64,000 nt of DNA from Paragordius varius (taxonomy: Eukaryota > Nematomorpha). The stretch lies in contig OZ176054.1 of NCBI GenBank assembly GCA_964247055.1, positions 1,674,001 to 1,738,000 on the forward strand. Direction: 5' to 3'. This document shows positions 36,980 through 50,300 of this stretch, piece after piece (the first letter of the stretch is position 1; each line of letters opens with the position of its first letter). Below the pieces are notes generated by a model. That model worked only from the letters and a program-made list of their open reading frames with translations, was not told where the DNA came from and searched no databases. Position numbers and translations under genes: made by a program.

Positions 36980-39900
36980 TCACACAGCTGGGATCAAGGG
37001 ATATAAAAAGTAACTGATTTTTAGTCCCTTTTTAAAAATGTGTTTAACTGAACTCGTATGTCTTCTTAAGTTTTTTTAATCAGCTCCAAAACCACGCCAT
37101 TTTTGTATGGCGTCTCAGTTTTAAACCGGTAAACCCCTACCCATAGATCTATATGGAAAAGCGCTGAGTTAAATTCTTTGAGAACAAATATTTGGAATCA
37201 TCTTTGATACCATCGTCTCATGGGGTTTTCGAAAAAAACCTCAACACTAAATAATCGTTATTGATGGATTGGAAGCATAACGGCCCTAAATTAAAGGCTG
37301 ATTAAAAAAGGCCAGACCTTAATTTTTATCCAGTTACGGGTAATATTTCAAGCTCTTAATGAACATATATGGCTTCATAAATTTTCTGTAAATTAGTTCC
37401 AAAATAACGCAATTTCCATGTAGTGGGGCAGTTTTTGGCGGGTAGCTCCTTACCCAGGGGGTAAAAAAAGCGTTGGACAAAATTGTTGTCTTTATTTGGG
37501 GAATGTCTGGAATTATCATGGATTCCATACGTTCCTATTAGATACATAGGTTTTCCGAAATTCGGCTCCAAAGGCATACTGTATTGATATGGTGTCGCAG
37601 TTTTATGCGGGTAGTAACCAGGGGCGAAACAAAAAACGCTCGATTAAAATTTTTGCCTTAATTCAGGTATTACCTGGAACTAATTCAATATGCTCTCGTG
37701 GGATTTTCGGAAATTTCCAAACCAATAAGTCATTCTATAGTGGTGTATTTTTCCAAGGGCCTAATTAAGGGGTAATTTTATAAAACCTACTTGTATTTTT
37801 ACCTTTTTGCAGGTAATATTTTAAGCCGTTATAGAAATCTTATGGCCTGATAGGTTTTCTAAAATTTGCCTCCAAAGGCATGCTGTATCGATATGGTAGT
37901 GCAGTTGTAGGCACCCCTACCCAGAGGCCAATATAAAAAAGACGTTCGATAAAAAATTTGCTTTTATATGGGAATTCCTGGAATCATCATTCATTCCATA
38001 TGTTCTTAATAGTTTATGAAAGTAGGCTTCAAAACTAAATAATAGTTCAATGATAGCGCATTTTTAGGGCTGAAAGGGCCTAATTAACGGCTAATCAAAA
38101 ACCGCTCGACTTAAATTTTTGTCTTTTTACGGGTAATATTTCAGGCCCATATTAAATTTATGTGGTCTGATAAGTTTTCTGAAAATTAACTCCTAAACAA
38201 CAATTTATGGGGGCGCAGTTTTAGGCGGGTAACTCCCTACCCAGAGATTGATACAAAAAAGCGCTTGATTTAAATTTTTGCCTTTTTACGGAGAATACCT
38301 GGAATCATGATTTATTCCATATGCTCTCATTAGTTTTGGAAAAGCCTCAAAATCATTCTATGGTGGCGCATTTTTCAGGGCGAGAAGGGTCTAATTAACG
38401 GCTAATTATAAAACAGTACGATCTAAATTTTTGCCTTGTTACGGGTATTATTTTAAGCAGCTATTGAAATCATACGGCCTGGTAGGTTTTCTGAAATTTA
38501 GCCCCAAAGGCACGCTATTTCGATTTGCCGGGTCAGTTTTTAGCGGGTATCTTCTTACCCAACAGCTATCATCCAAGAAATGCTTGACTAAAATTTTTGC
38601 CTTTTAACAGGAAATACCTGGAATCCTTATTGAAATTTAACAGTCTCATACCCTGGGCGAAAAATAGATTAAAAAAATTGTTTTGTGGACTTAATTTTTT
38701 GAAAAAAGTGGATTTTACGGGGGGGCGGGTAAAAAGAGGGCCTATATTAAAAAAGCCTATGTTCGGCGCAATCGAAAATAAGTAAAAAGAAAACCTATTT
38801 GAAATAAAATGGTCCAACACGCTTTCCGGAAAATTGTCTAAAGTACACGATTTTTGTGGACTTCTGTTTTCTAAAAAACCGTTTTTTACACGACCCGTCA
38901 TATCGAAATAGCGTGCCTTTGGGGCTAAATTTTAGAAAACCTATCAGGCCATATGAGTTCAATAGCTGCTTAAAATATTACCCGTAACAAGGCAATAATT
39001 TGGTGCGGTTTTTCAAATTGGCCATTAATTAGCCCTCCCCCCGTAAAATGCGTTACCATAGAATGACTTTTTAGATTTGATGCAATTTTTCCAAAAATTA
39101 ATAAGTGCATATGGAATTAATCATATTCCAGATATTCTCTTTAAAAAGGCAAAAATGTGATTTAAGCGCTTTTTTTGGATCAGCATCTGGATAGGGAGCT
39201 ACCCGCCTAAAACTGCGCCACCATAGTTGTTTAGGAGTTAATTTTCCGAAAACCTATGAGGCTATATAATTTTTATAAGGGCCTGAAATATTACCCGTAA
39301 AAATGCAAAAATTTAAGTCGAGCGGTTCTTTTAATTTACCCCTTAATTAGGCCCTTGCCTTGAAAACGCCACCATAGAATGACTTTTTGGTTTTCAGCAA
39401 CTTTTCGAAAATCCCACTAAAGCATATGGGATCAATCATGATTCCAGGTATTACCCGAATTAAGGCAAAAAATTAATCGAGCGTTTTTTTGTTTCGCCCC
39501 TGGTTAGGGGGTTACCCGCGTAAAACTGTGTCCCCATATCGATACAGCATGCCTTTGAAGCCAAATTTCAGAAAACTTATGAGACAATGTGAGTTAAGGG
39601 CTTAAAATATTAATACTTACCCCTTAAAAAACAAATATTTTAGAATAAAGGGTTATTTCAATGAGTCGCTAAGAAAAGTTTTACGCCCTGAAAAATTCGC
39701 GGCCATAGAACAACTTTTTAGTTTTGAAGCAGTATTTCCAAGAACTTATTGGAACATATAGACATTATTATAATTCCAGATATTCCCCATATAAAGACAA
39801 AAATTTTGCCAGACGCTTTTTTATACCCTCTGGGTAAGAAGCTACTCGCCAAAAACTGCGCTACTATATAGAAATTGCGTTGTTTTGGGCCATATGAGCT

Positions 39901-40320
39901 CATTCAAAGTTCGAAATATTACCCGTAACTAGGTAAAAATTTAGGTCAGGCGTTTTTTATTAGGCGTTAATTTGGGACTTTTATTATAAAGAAATACGCC
40001 AACATATAACGATTATTTAGTTTTGAGGCATTTTTTCGAATAACCCATGAAACGATGGTATCAAGGACGATTCCAATTATTTTCCCTATAAAGGCAAAAA
40101 ATTTAACTTAGCGCTTTTTCCATATAGGCCTATGGGTAGGGGTCTACCTGTTTAAAACTAAGACGCCTTACAAAAATAAAGTGGCTTTGGAGCTAATTTT
40201 CAAAAAGAAGCCATACGAGTTCAATATAGGCTTTAAATATTACCCATAAAAAGGTAAAAATTATAGTGCGATTTTTTCCGTTAGCCGTCAATTTGGGGCC
40301 TTCACACCAGTAAACAATAT
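36980..40320. repeat. Large inverted array of about 315-bp repeats
   Basis: Units carry GGGTAATAT, CCTGGAATCAT, TTTAGGCGGGTA and CTACCCAGAG motifs. On the left, GGAATCAT-type motifs fall at about 37192, 37508, 37673, 37988, 38300 and 38617, so the period is near 315 with one half-step. On the right the same motifs appear in reverse complement near 39122, 39439, 39771 and 40068. The two arms face each other about an axis near 38.7 kb. GC content is visibly higher than in the flanks. No transposase frame is seen. Confidence 0.85.
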
Positions 40321-41600
40321 ATTAGTATGAAAGCACAATTTTGAAACTTATATGAAGCACCGTTTTTAAAATCCTATATGATCATAGCTATTAAATAATG
40401 TTTCGAAATAATCCACATATATGGATCATTTTGTTAAACCCTTTTTTCAAATAGCGCCCCCTCCCCCCACCCCAAGAAGTCCAAAGGATTTCCTCAGCTG
40501 CGTAGCAGCACGAGATTTACGCTAATATATTATAAAAATCCCAATCAATGAGATCTATATGTATGCAAGTTTTGAAATATCTTTTCCATATCGGTGACAA
40601 ATTTTAATAATTCGCACCTAAAAACCTCCAATTTAATTCTAGTTTTATTTTTAAATTCAATTTATGCCTCCTTTTTGGGAACCACTGCTTTAACATAATA
40701 CTTTTTACAGCAAAATGGTGATTAAATTATTTCCCATGCACTTAACCAATGTATATGTAGAGGTTTAAAATTTTACTGTGTGATCAATGAAAGTTAACTA
40801 GTGAACTTTATAACTAATACCATTGAATTAAAAATTCAATATACAGTAACAAATGCTTAAAAACAACAAATGGATAAAATTAAACATTTCCCCATTCTTT
40901 TAACATAACCTTATTTGAAAAAACATTCTTTAAAGTCATACGCTACTGTAATTACAGCTTCCCCATTACACAACCACCATCTTAAACATATAAGAAGGCA
41001 CTAATTGAAATACCAATAAATTATAGCAAAATTAATAACTATAACACTTTCTCCCACACTAAATCACACTAAAATAAGGGGGTTTAGAGTCAAAATCAAA
41101 ACGCATTTAAACATAATCATCGTATATATATTACATTTCTACTATATTTTCAGTTGCAGGCATTAATTTATTAGGAGGTAAAAATTCTGAACTTAGTTTT
41201 TACCCTAATAAAGAAAAACGTGTCAAGCAATTAATTAGTTAGTTAAAACTAATAATAATTGGAAAAATTATTTAAAGAGAGAACTAAAGATATGGATGAG
41301 AAAACTCAGGTTATATATCTGATATATATAAAAAAAAGATTAGCGTTTTTCTGTCAATAAAATAATCCCAAACTATTTTGTTTAAAACTAAAAATTAATA
41401 ATCGTTTCAAATTGGATGATTAAAACAGTAAATATATATTTTTTTGGAATTACCCTATAATTTTAGATAGAGGCTCATACATTTTTAATGTTATAATTTG
41501 GGAGAAAGGACATTCAATGTTTATTACAACCTAAAACGAGTTTTTCTGTAGCTTTTTTTATATCTGATTCTTATACTAACCGTAACACCGGTGTTTTAAC

Positions 41601-41853
41601 CAGGGGCGTTCACCACAAATGGCTTCGCGGGCCACATTCGAATATATGGGAATTTATAAATATTTTATTAGATTTAAAACCTAGGAATGTATAATGCCAA
41701 TACATTAAACAATTTTTTCTAGTTTTTATCGCTTGGGTAAAATCAAAATAAGATTTTATTTAAGAAACATCAATTTTACTAAGAATTTGAGAGCATAATT
41801 TTGCAAATTATGGATTTCCAAATTTTTCGCGGGCCGCGTGTTGGTCATTCCTG
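41601..41853. mobile_element. hAT-like MITE, family A
   Basis: Starts CAGGGGCGTTCACCACAAAT then GGCTTCGCGGGCC and ends GCGGGCCGCGTGTTGGTCAT then TCCTG. Ends and length fit family A. Confidence 0.75.
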
Positions 41854-42358
41854 TTTTAGACTGAATATAAATATAAGGCATTTTTAATAATATTTTTTAA
41901 GTCCGAAATCCAATATATCTTTCATAAATAAAAAGCGGAATCCCAAATTTTTATAAGACTAACGCTTTTATTATAATGCCAATACGCTAATTGAACAGAA
42001 AAAACCGGCCACATTTTTATTGTTCTCTAATATGCGAACAAACAAACAAAATATTGGTTTTGAATTACATTTTTTACGTTTAAAAATAAAATATTCAATA
42101 CATAATATTATATACATTGTATAACAAACGAACGACAACACACACTTATAATAATGTTGTTAATCTTTCTCTAATTTAATCAATATAATCCATCTTAAAT
42201 ATAGCTAAATATGCGTATGAATTGGTATAATTTTAAGTTTCAGCTGAACAAATACAATGGTATATAAAAATATCTTATTACACTTAACGAAAAAAATATT
42301 TTAATCAAAAAACAAACCAAATAATTTTTAAAATACTAATTATTAAATATAATTTTTG

Positions 42359-42396
<38 letters not shown>

Positions 42397-42651
42397 CGAT
42401 TGAATCAGAAAATATGGCATCTACTCTTTTCTGGGACATATTTATAATTGAAATTCTTTTAACGAAACCAATAATATATATATTTATATTCGGCAAAAAA
42501 ATATTAATTGAAAAAGATGAAAAATGTATTCATTTAACAAAAAAAAACTATATACTTTAACCAAGCTATAAAAGTACTATTTACGTGTCTTATGAAATTA
42601 AATTTTTGGATATGTCAAAAAGTTTTTATAATTTACAGTATGAGTATGTAT

Positions 42652-42820
42652 ACATTGCTAGAAAGTTATTAATTATTATTGCCAAATAGTAAATGAAACC
42701 AAAGGGCAGTATTATTGGCTTATGGTTATTTTTTTCACTTTTTACTATTATTAGCCAATAATACTGTCCTTTGTTGTATTTACTATTTGGCAATAATAAT
42801 TAAACACTTTCTAGCAATGT
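42652..42820. mobile_element. Foldback MITE with about 60-bp arms
   Basis: ACATTGCTAGAAAGT at the left is mirrored by ACTTTCTAGCAATGT-like sequence at the right, and the arms continue through TTGCCAAATAGTAAAT and GCCAATAATACTG. The flanking T and A extend the palindrome, giving a TA target site. Confidence 0.85.
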
Positions 42821-44283
42821 AGACATTTTTTTGATAAAAAATACCAAGTATTATAATAACACTATATTGACATGATAACATTTTATACTAGTATTTAAAT
42901 TTCCTATTTCCTTCCTCTAAGCATTTCCATTCTTTAAATCCTGAAATGTCGAAATAAAAAAAATAAAAAATAAAACTATTGATAATTATTTATATAGATC
43001 AATGCATGCAAATTTTATACATGCAATTTTATATTCATAACATGCGTGTGCAATTCATAAATATATGATCAATATTTTTATATATACTAAATCTTAAATA
43101 AATATATATCTTGATGATAATGTGCGGTTTAAGTAAGGAGGATGGATAATTATATCATTCCCTGATAGTCTTATAATTACCCTCCATATAAATTATTGTA
43201 AATAAAAATAGTTTATCTTATATTTAAAGTTTAAGATTTCTAGTTAGTTATTATTTTATATGATTTTGTTTTAATTGGCTATTGTATGATGAGATATAAA
43301 TATATATATTTCAATTGTTTCGTAGCAACACTTATTGATTTTGGTGTGTGAAAAAAAATCAACTTAAATTATTGCAAATATGTTTAAATATATATATATA
43401 TATTATCAATTGTTCAAAACATATTTTCTAGATTTTTGGTTAGGAGATAAATATCAGTTAAAATTACATCAATTATCATAATTTCCGTGTCTATTATTAT
43501 TTACTTATTATTTAATATACAAAAATAATGTATATTTATCTATTTTCTTTATTCATCGGTTGTTTTTTTACAAAATTATTGCTAATTTTTTATTTTTTTT
43601 AAACAAAAAATACCTAATCTATAGAGAAATCCACCACCTATGAAATGATAATATGATTACGATTTCTCTTTCCTTCACAAATTCAAATGTTTATTTTTTA
43701 ACAACAATAATTATATAATATAATTTAAAACTCTTCAAAACCAAAAAATTTAATATATTTTTAATTAATTCCAAATTTAAAGATATTGATAGTTAGTTAG
43801 TTTTGCATTTAATAATAATAGTAATAATAATAAATATCATTAATATCATTATTTCTTTTGATTAATATTTAATTTCCACATTTGTTAAGGTACATGACCA
43901 CATAAAGATTCGTTTTTCCACACAAACATACATTTGTTTAATTAAATTTTAGTTTATGGGAACAAACATAACATAGAAAATAGATCTATCCCATTGGAAT
44001 TCATTCCTAAGCAGCAAAAATGTTAAATATCATCTCCACAAGTGTGTGTCCTAACGTATTCCACTATTCGAATTGATTTTTGGATACAACAAATTTTTAT
44101 CAAAAAGCTTGTAGATACTAAATATATCTATATTTTTTTGAATGGGGTTTTGGAAATTATTGGGAAGCGAGATGCGATTGGGAAAATAAACTTCAATCAA
44201 TATGAGCTGCTAAAATAGAGATATTAACAAAAAGGCATATATCCTTATACCTAAATACCTCAAATTCATGGATAATTAATTGT

Positions 44284-44313
44284 ATGGCCAACAACTCTTA
44301 CCATGAATTATAG
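44284..44313 (+). promoter_or_regulatory. Overlapping upstream ORF at the GPCR start codon
   Basis: An ATG at 44284 opens a nine-codon frame that ends at TAG 44311-44313, past the GPCR start at 44303 and in a different frame. If the mRNA leader includes it, ribosomes that use it would read past the receptor start, which could dampen translation. Leader extent is unknown. Confidence 0.4.
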
Positions 44314-47300
44314 TGGACATATAACATATTTGAGCGTTAACACGCAGCCTAGTGTATCCTTAAGTTCCGTTAGTGATATAACAACCGATATGGCTCAATC
44401 AACCACATCCTCGGAATCCTCCTCAAACAGTTTTGAACTAAGTCTGTCGATGAAAATTGTCATGATATCAGCCTATTTGATTATAACAATTATTGCTTTG
44501 GTGGGTAACGTTGCTGTTTGTTACATGACGTCCCATAGGATAGGGACCAAAACACGCTTCAGTTATTCCAGAGCTACTACGATCAAACGCAAAAATAATG
44601 AAAATAATGAAAATAGCGTTGTCCTACAACAACAATCTATTTACAAGAAAAAGCTCTTCCCAAAAACCAATCATAGTAAGACGGTGAATTTAGCTTTGCT
44701 AGGGGGAAGTGAGAAGGAGAAGGTGTTAACATCAAATGTTACCAAAAGACGTGGGCTATCTATAGGGGGGCCTTTCAAACGGAGCCGGACATTTAATTCT
44801 ACCCTAAACTTTTACAGGGGTATCAACAACAATAACAAGGGTGAAAATTGTATCAGCGACAATACTAATAATAATAATAATACAAATCAAGTAAAAAACC
44901 ATAACGAACGATTACTTTCAAACATTAGTGAAACCGAACTACTTTCAGATGAAGAGCAAAAAACAACTAGGAAGTATTGGTTTAGTGAAGGTTTAATGCG
45001 TTTAACCAAAAATCATTCCAAAGAAAGAAATACCATTTTAAAAAATAGTCAAAGTAATACCCTATTGCATTCGAATAATATTGCTGTAAAGCTTGAGAAA
45101 GATGTCGCATTGACACCCCTTCATAACACCAATGGCCACAATAATGTATGTCCGAATCAAAGTTTAAACATTTCAAACATTTCAAACACACAGCCTTCAA
45201 AAGTTAATTTTATGGACAATAAATGCTTTAAGACTACGAAATCTCTTAAGATCAATACTAATACTAATTTAACCATTAGACCGGGATGCAATCTCGCCAA
45301 ACATCCAAGTAATGTTTCACATGTAAGCGGAATATCTTCTAGTACCATTAGCGCTAACGACAAAACTGTGACAAACTTATTCATTTTCCATCTTTCGGTG
45401 GCGGACGTCCTTATGGCATGCCTGTGTATCCCATTCTCTTTTGTTTCCGATCAAATCTTAGGTTACTGGCCCTTTGGACGCTTGATGTGCCCAATCGTAA
45501 GTTTTAGCCAGGCCGTGAGTGTTATGATTAGTGCTTACATAATGGTGGCCATTAGTGCTGATCGATTCCGTGTGATCATGTTTCCGCTAAAACCTAAGCT
45601 GTCATATCATCATGCCCGTATAACAATAGCTCTCATTTATGCTTTTAGCCTTGCTATCCCACTACCCATTGCTATTTTGTCTCGGCTTACAGGTGTGGAA
45701 AGTGGTTCGGAAGAAGATACTACAGACTCCACCTTACGTAATAATCATGATGCGGTAATTCCAACTACACTCACCAATAAAACAATGCAAACATTCCCCT
45801 ATAATTTTGATAAGGTGAAATCGTCGGTCCAATCATCCTCATTATCAACAATAAATAAAACATTGCGCATGACAACTAAATTTGTAACTATAAGCAATGT
45901 TATATCACACACTGATAATCCATATTATTCTACCGAGTTTGCTAACAATAAAACTTCACCCATTAAATCTATTCATGACAACAGGTTTAATTTATATATA
46001 TATATGCCTTTTCAATGATCAATTATAGAGAGGTTTTTCAATCGGAATACATATATTTTATCCCGATTTTGTCCCCTATCTAATTTAGAAATTAATAATC
46101 TTGTTGGTTAGTAGCGGGAGAAAGTACATATAATTTTAGCAAAATCATGTAAAATCATATGTCATTTCAATTTTCGTGCTTTTATTTAAAAAAAAGGCTT
46201 TTGATGTGAATGATAACCCATGTATTTTGACCACAATCGAGGTTCACTGTATCATATAAAAATGGCCATCATATAAAATTTAGTTTTTTTGAAAAATCTA
46301 ATTTCATTTTTTCCTAAACACCATTTCTTTATTATAACGGTTCCAGTGTTAAAATTTATAAGGTTTTGAAAATTGATAGACTAGATTTCTACAATTTAAT
46401 TCATATATATATATATATATAATTTTTATGATTATCCTATTTTATTTAATTAAGAATATAAAAAATTATCTGAGTGATTCGATGCGATGTTGAAATATCT
46501 TTTTATATATGTATATAATGTGTAAATACAAAAATCCCAATATTATTTATAATTAGCATAAAATATTTGATTAGTTATCGGTTTCACCCTGAATATTTGT
46601 CTTTGTCATACTATACTTCGTAATTAAATTTCAAAAATACTGACTTATTCATATTATTGATAACAAACGTAATATGAATTATAATAACAGTTGTAAAATG
46701 CGTAATATAAAGATAATCGAACATTAAATACAAAATTATTTGAAAGATAATTATTAGCAAAAATTATTAACCATATGTGAAACCCTTTCGTCAATAGTAA
46801 TCGTAGACTAGATTCGTGCTTGTTAGCATTCAGTACTACACAACTATTTGACTTGGGGTTTTCACATATGGGTTTTGTATATATATCCAACTTTGCAATT
46901 TTGGTAAAAATGCAGTTGGTTATACGAATTTAAATTAAAATTAATGGACATTCATGAAAATTAAACTGAAAATTTGAAAATTAACTTGAATATTTTCTTT
47001 TGATACAATTTGATGAAATTTGTATAACAACTTATTATTAAAGTATTAATCCAAACTTTATCTTTTAATCTAGCTTTTCTGTGTCTGATTCGGACAGATT
47101 AAAGAGAATTTTAAATATATTATATATTTTATTCTGAGTTCTCAAAGAGCATAAGAATGTGTGTAAATTTTACAGACTGATTTTTTGGTTAAATAACTTG
47201 AATTTTAAAATCTTGATAATTAGTAAATGTGTTTTTCAAACTCAATAAAAAGTTTTAAATATAAAATAAAAGTTAGTCTTATCTTTGCAAACACAAATCC

Positions 47301-50300
47301 AGTTGCCTTACACTTTTGACACGGCTTAAGTCTTTGTTAAATTGCTAACTATTGACAGTTAAAAAAATTTTGTGTGTAAAATAGTTTTTGTATTTCGTCT
47401 GTTTTTGTTAAATACCTTGACAAAAATTATCCGTTTAATATTTTTTGTATGTGCTTTGTTCAATAAAAAACAAATTATGTTTATGCTTCAAAAGATTTTT
47501 AATTTTAGCCTTACTGTTTTAATCAATATTAAGCTTGCAATCCCTGCTTTGTTACTGTTAAAAATATTTTGGCTCCTCTAATCAAGCCATTCGTTATGCC
47601 TTAAATTTTTTTAGCGCTATCCTAATATATGTTTGATTTTTAAAGTTAGTTTAACATAAAATGTGGATAATAAGACAACTGGAAACCATTTTGTTAATTG
47701 GATTTAATGGATAAAATCACAGAAATTGAAGTAATTAACGGTGTAACCATAAAAATTCAATTCCAGTAAAAGATCAATTATCATTAACAATATTTTTCCA
47801 TCCAACATTTAACCAGGGGAGATTTTACCTTAGAAGTTTTCAGATTAATCTAAAAACTTTATATAATAGAAAAAAACTTGTCTGGATATTATTAATACAG
47901 GCCTTACAACATGATTATATTTTTATTTTTAAATTGATTTTGTCATATTTTATATGGTATATTTTGCAACATTTTGTTGAACAAACGCATCCAGCACAAT
48001 CTTGGTTTGATTTTAAATGTAATAATATTACCTTTGATTTTTGTTGTTTAAAACACTGGAATACAAATCATGTTCATAAGTCTCTTCATATAAATTGGGA
48101 TCGTTCACTGTCTCAGCCTGTTAAAATAATATGTTTCTAAAAAAACATGTTTTAAATTCTTTTAAAAATTTTGCACTTATATAATAATGATCGACAATAC
48201 TAACATATAAGGAAATCCACCCAAAATAACTTAATATTTCTAATTTATGATTTAAAGTGAAGGTAAAAATTTAGAGAGCAGTAAAAAGTCGCGTGAACTA
48301 AAATGAATATTTCGCTATTCACTCTTTTTCTGTATTTTTTCTGTCCCAATTTTTAAGCAGTGTATTTACTTAAGATTACTTAGATTTTAGCCACTCTAAA
48401 ATCACGATATTTTCCTACATGCTTGAAATAAATTGGTGCCGAAATGGTTTGATATGGTTCTTTTTTCATTAAAATATTTTAAAAATTTTAACTTATTTTT
48501 ATTAAGATAGAAGCATGAATTAAAATTTATATTGCTCGATTTTTTAGTTTTATAATGATATCTTTTGGAAGTCGGCCGGGGGTAAAATGCCGTTTTAAAC
48601 GAAAAAATGTTGCGTTAAATTAAAAAAACTTAGTCTTTGTTTGGAAAAGCCGCGTTTTAGTATAATAAAGTAAGGTATATAACAAACTCTGATAACTTCT
48701 TTTTATAGTTTACAATTAATTTTAATTTCACAACCTTTTTATTTGCTGCCAATTTTTTTAGGTATAAATGTATTGAAACTTGGGATTCCCACAAACACAG
48801 AAAAGTATTCACCCTGTTACTCTTGTTTATTCAGTATATAATTCCCTTACTTATTCTCACAATAACGTACGGAGGAATATGCTTTCGCATTTGGGGCAAT
48901 CGGACACCGGGCGAGGCCGAAGCCAAACGTGACAAACACATCATGAAATCAAAAATTAAGGCAAGTAGTTTGCATAGTTATAGACTTAAACTATATATTA
49001 AAAAGATTGTTGATGAAGGAATCGTTTTGAGCAAATTTATTTAATCCAAAAGTAATTGATTAATCATTTGAGTAGTGTGACTCTTTAAATAGCTTTTATA
49101 TAAATACTTTTTTGACATTAAAAGGAATCTTCGTGTATGTAGAATGTATTCAAAATTTTATTTCCTTTTCTTAAAACATTTTTCCTACAATTTATTTAAA
49201 TTAATATTTTTGACAAACATGTATACATAATAAAAGATAATAAAAGATAATGTGCTCCATTATTTTTTCCAAGTGTTATTTTCCAAATAAATCAATTTTT
49301 TGCAAAAAATGTCCTACCTAATCTACTACACATTTGATAACTTAAACAAAAAATATCCAATAAATATGCAAAAATTTGTTGGTTTTTATAGTGGTGTAAT
49401 ACACTAAATTTACTACTGTTGTAAAGTGTAGATGTAAATGTTAGCTGTTTTAGATAATAATTTTGAATATTAATTATCACAAAATGTAGTCTTAAAAACG
49501 AGTTAAACTTTCCATATATGCACACACACTTGTTATTCCTCCTAAAACGACATGTAAAAACGGTCTAACTTTAAATCTTATGTTGGACTTTTTACATAAA
49601 AAAATAATTAACTGCAAAGTTTGTAGCGCTTTAGCGTTTTCATTAACAATAAAATATAATTTTGCCTTTGTCTTGTAACAACATAACATTTTTTAAAATT
49701 ATTTGATTAAATTTAAATGCCCGATTGTAGGAAAATACTTAGCCCATTATCCGCATCATGACCCTTTTTTTTAAAAAAATATATAAAATTAAAATTTTTG
49801 ATCTAAATAAAAATAATATTAAATATTATATATACAATAATTGATTACATTAGAAACTTTTGAAAAAAATCACAATAGGAAACGTTTTAATGAATTTTTG
49901 ATTATTTGACTGATTATACTGGACAACAAATTTTTCTGCCACTCGAGTTTTTGGCATTTTCTGATATTTACCATCATTTTAACAGTAAATCTGAAAAAAT
50001 GTTATAATTCCTCCTAAAAATTTTGTATAATAATTTAATTTTTTTGATTATGCGTTATTTTTGTCAAAATTTTACTAAAAAATGTTTTCCTTTGAAATAC
50101 AAGAAATAATATATTATTTGAAAGAGTAATGAAAACTCTATCAACTATTGTGTTTTGCATTGATTGTAAATATTGGAGATAGGAAGCGACAAACCTCGCG
50201 AAGCGAGAGCGTTTTTCTTAATTAATATATTTTTAAATGAAAAATAGCTCAAACTTTGTCTAGATGGCAATGAATGTCTAACACAAGAAAGTTTTTTTGT

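Larger units (their letters stand above)
40400..44302. other. Intergenic upstream of the GPCR gene
   Basis: Holds a hAT-like MITE (41601-41853), a (TA)n tract (42362-42394) and a hairpin element (42652-42820). No gene is recognised. Confidence 0.5.

Noticed and set aside
38569-38901. 110-codon frame at the axis of the inverted array
   Set aside because: Repeat-derived sequence with a shadow frame on the other strand; no protein motif.
44982-45384. Minus-strand frames opposite GPCR exon 1
   Set aside because: Antisense of the receptor coding exon; no start context or homology.
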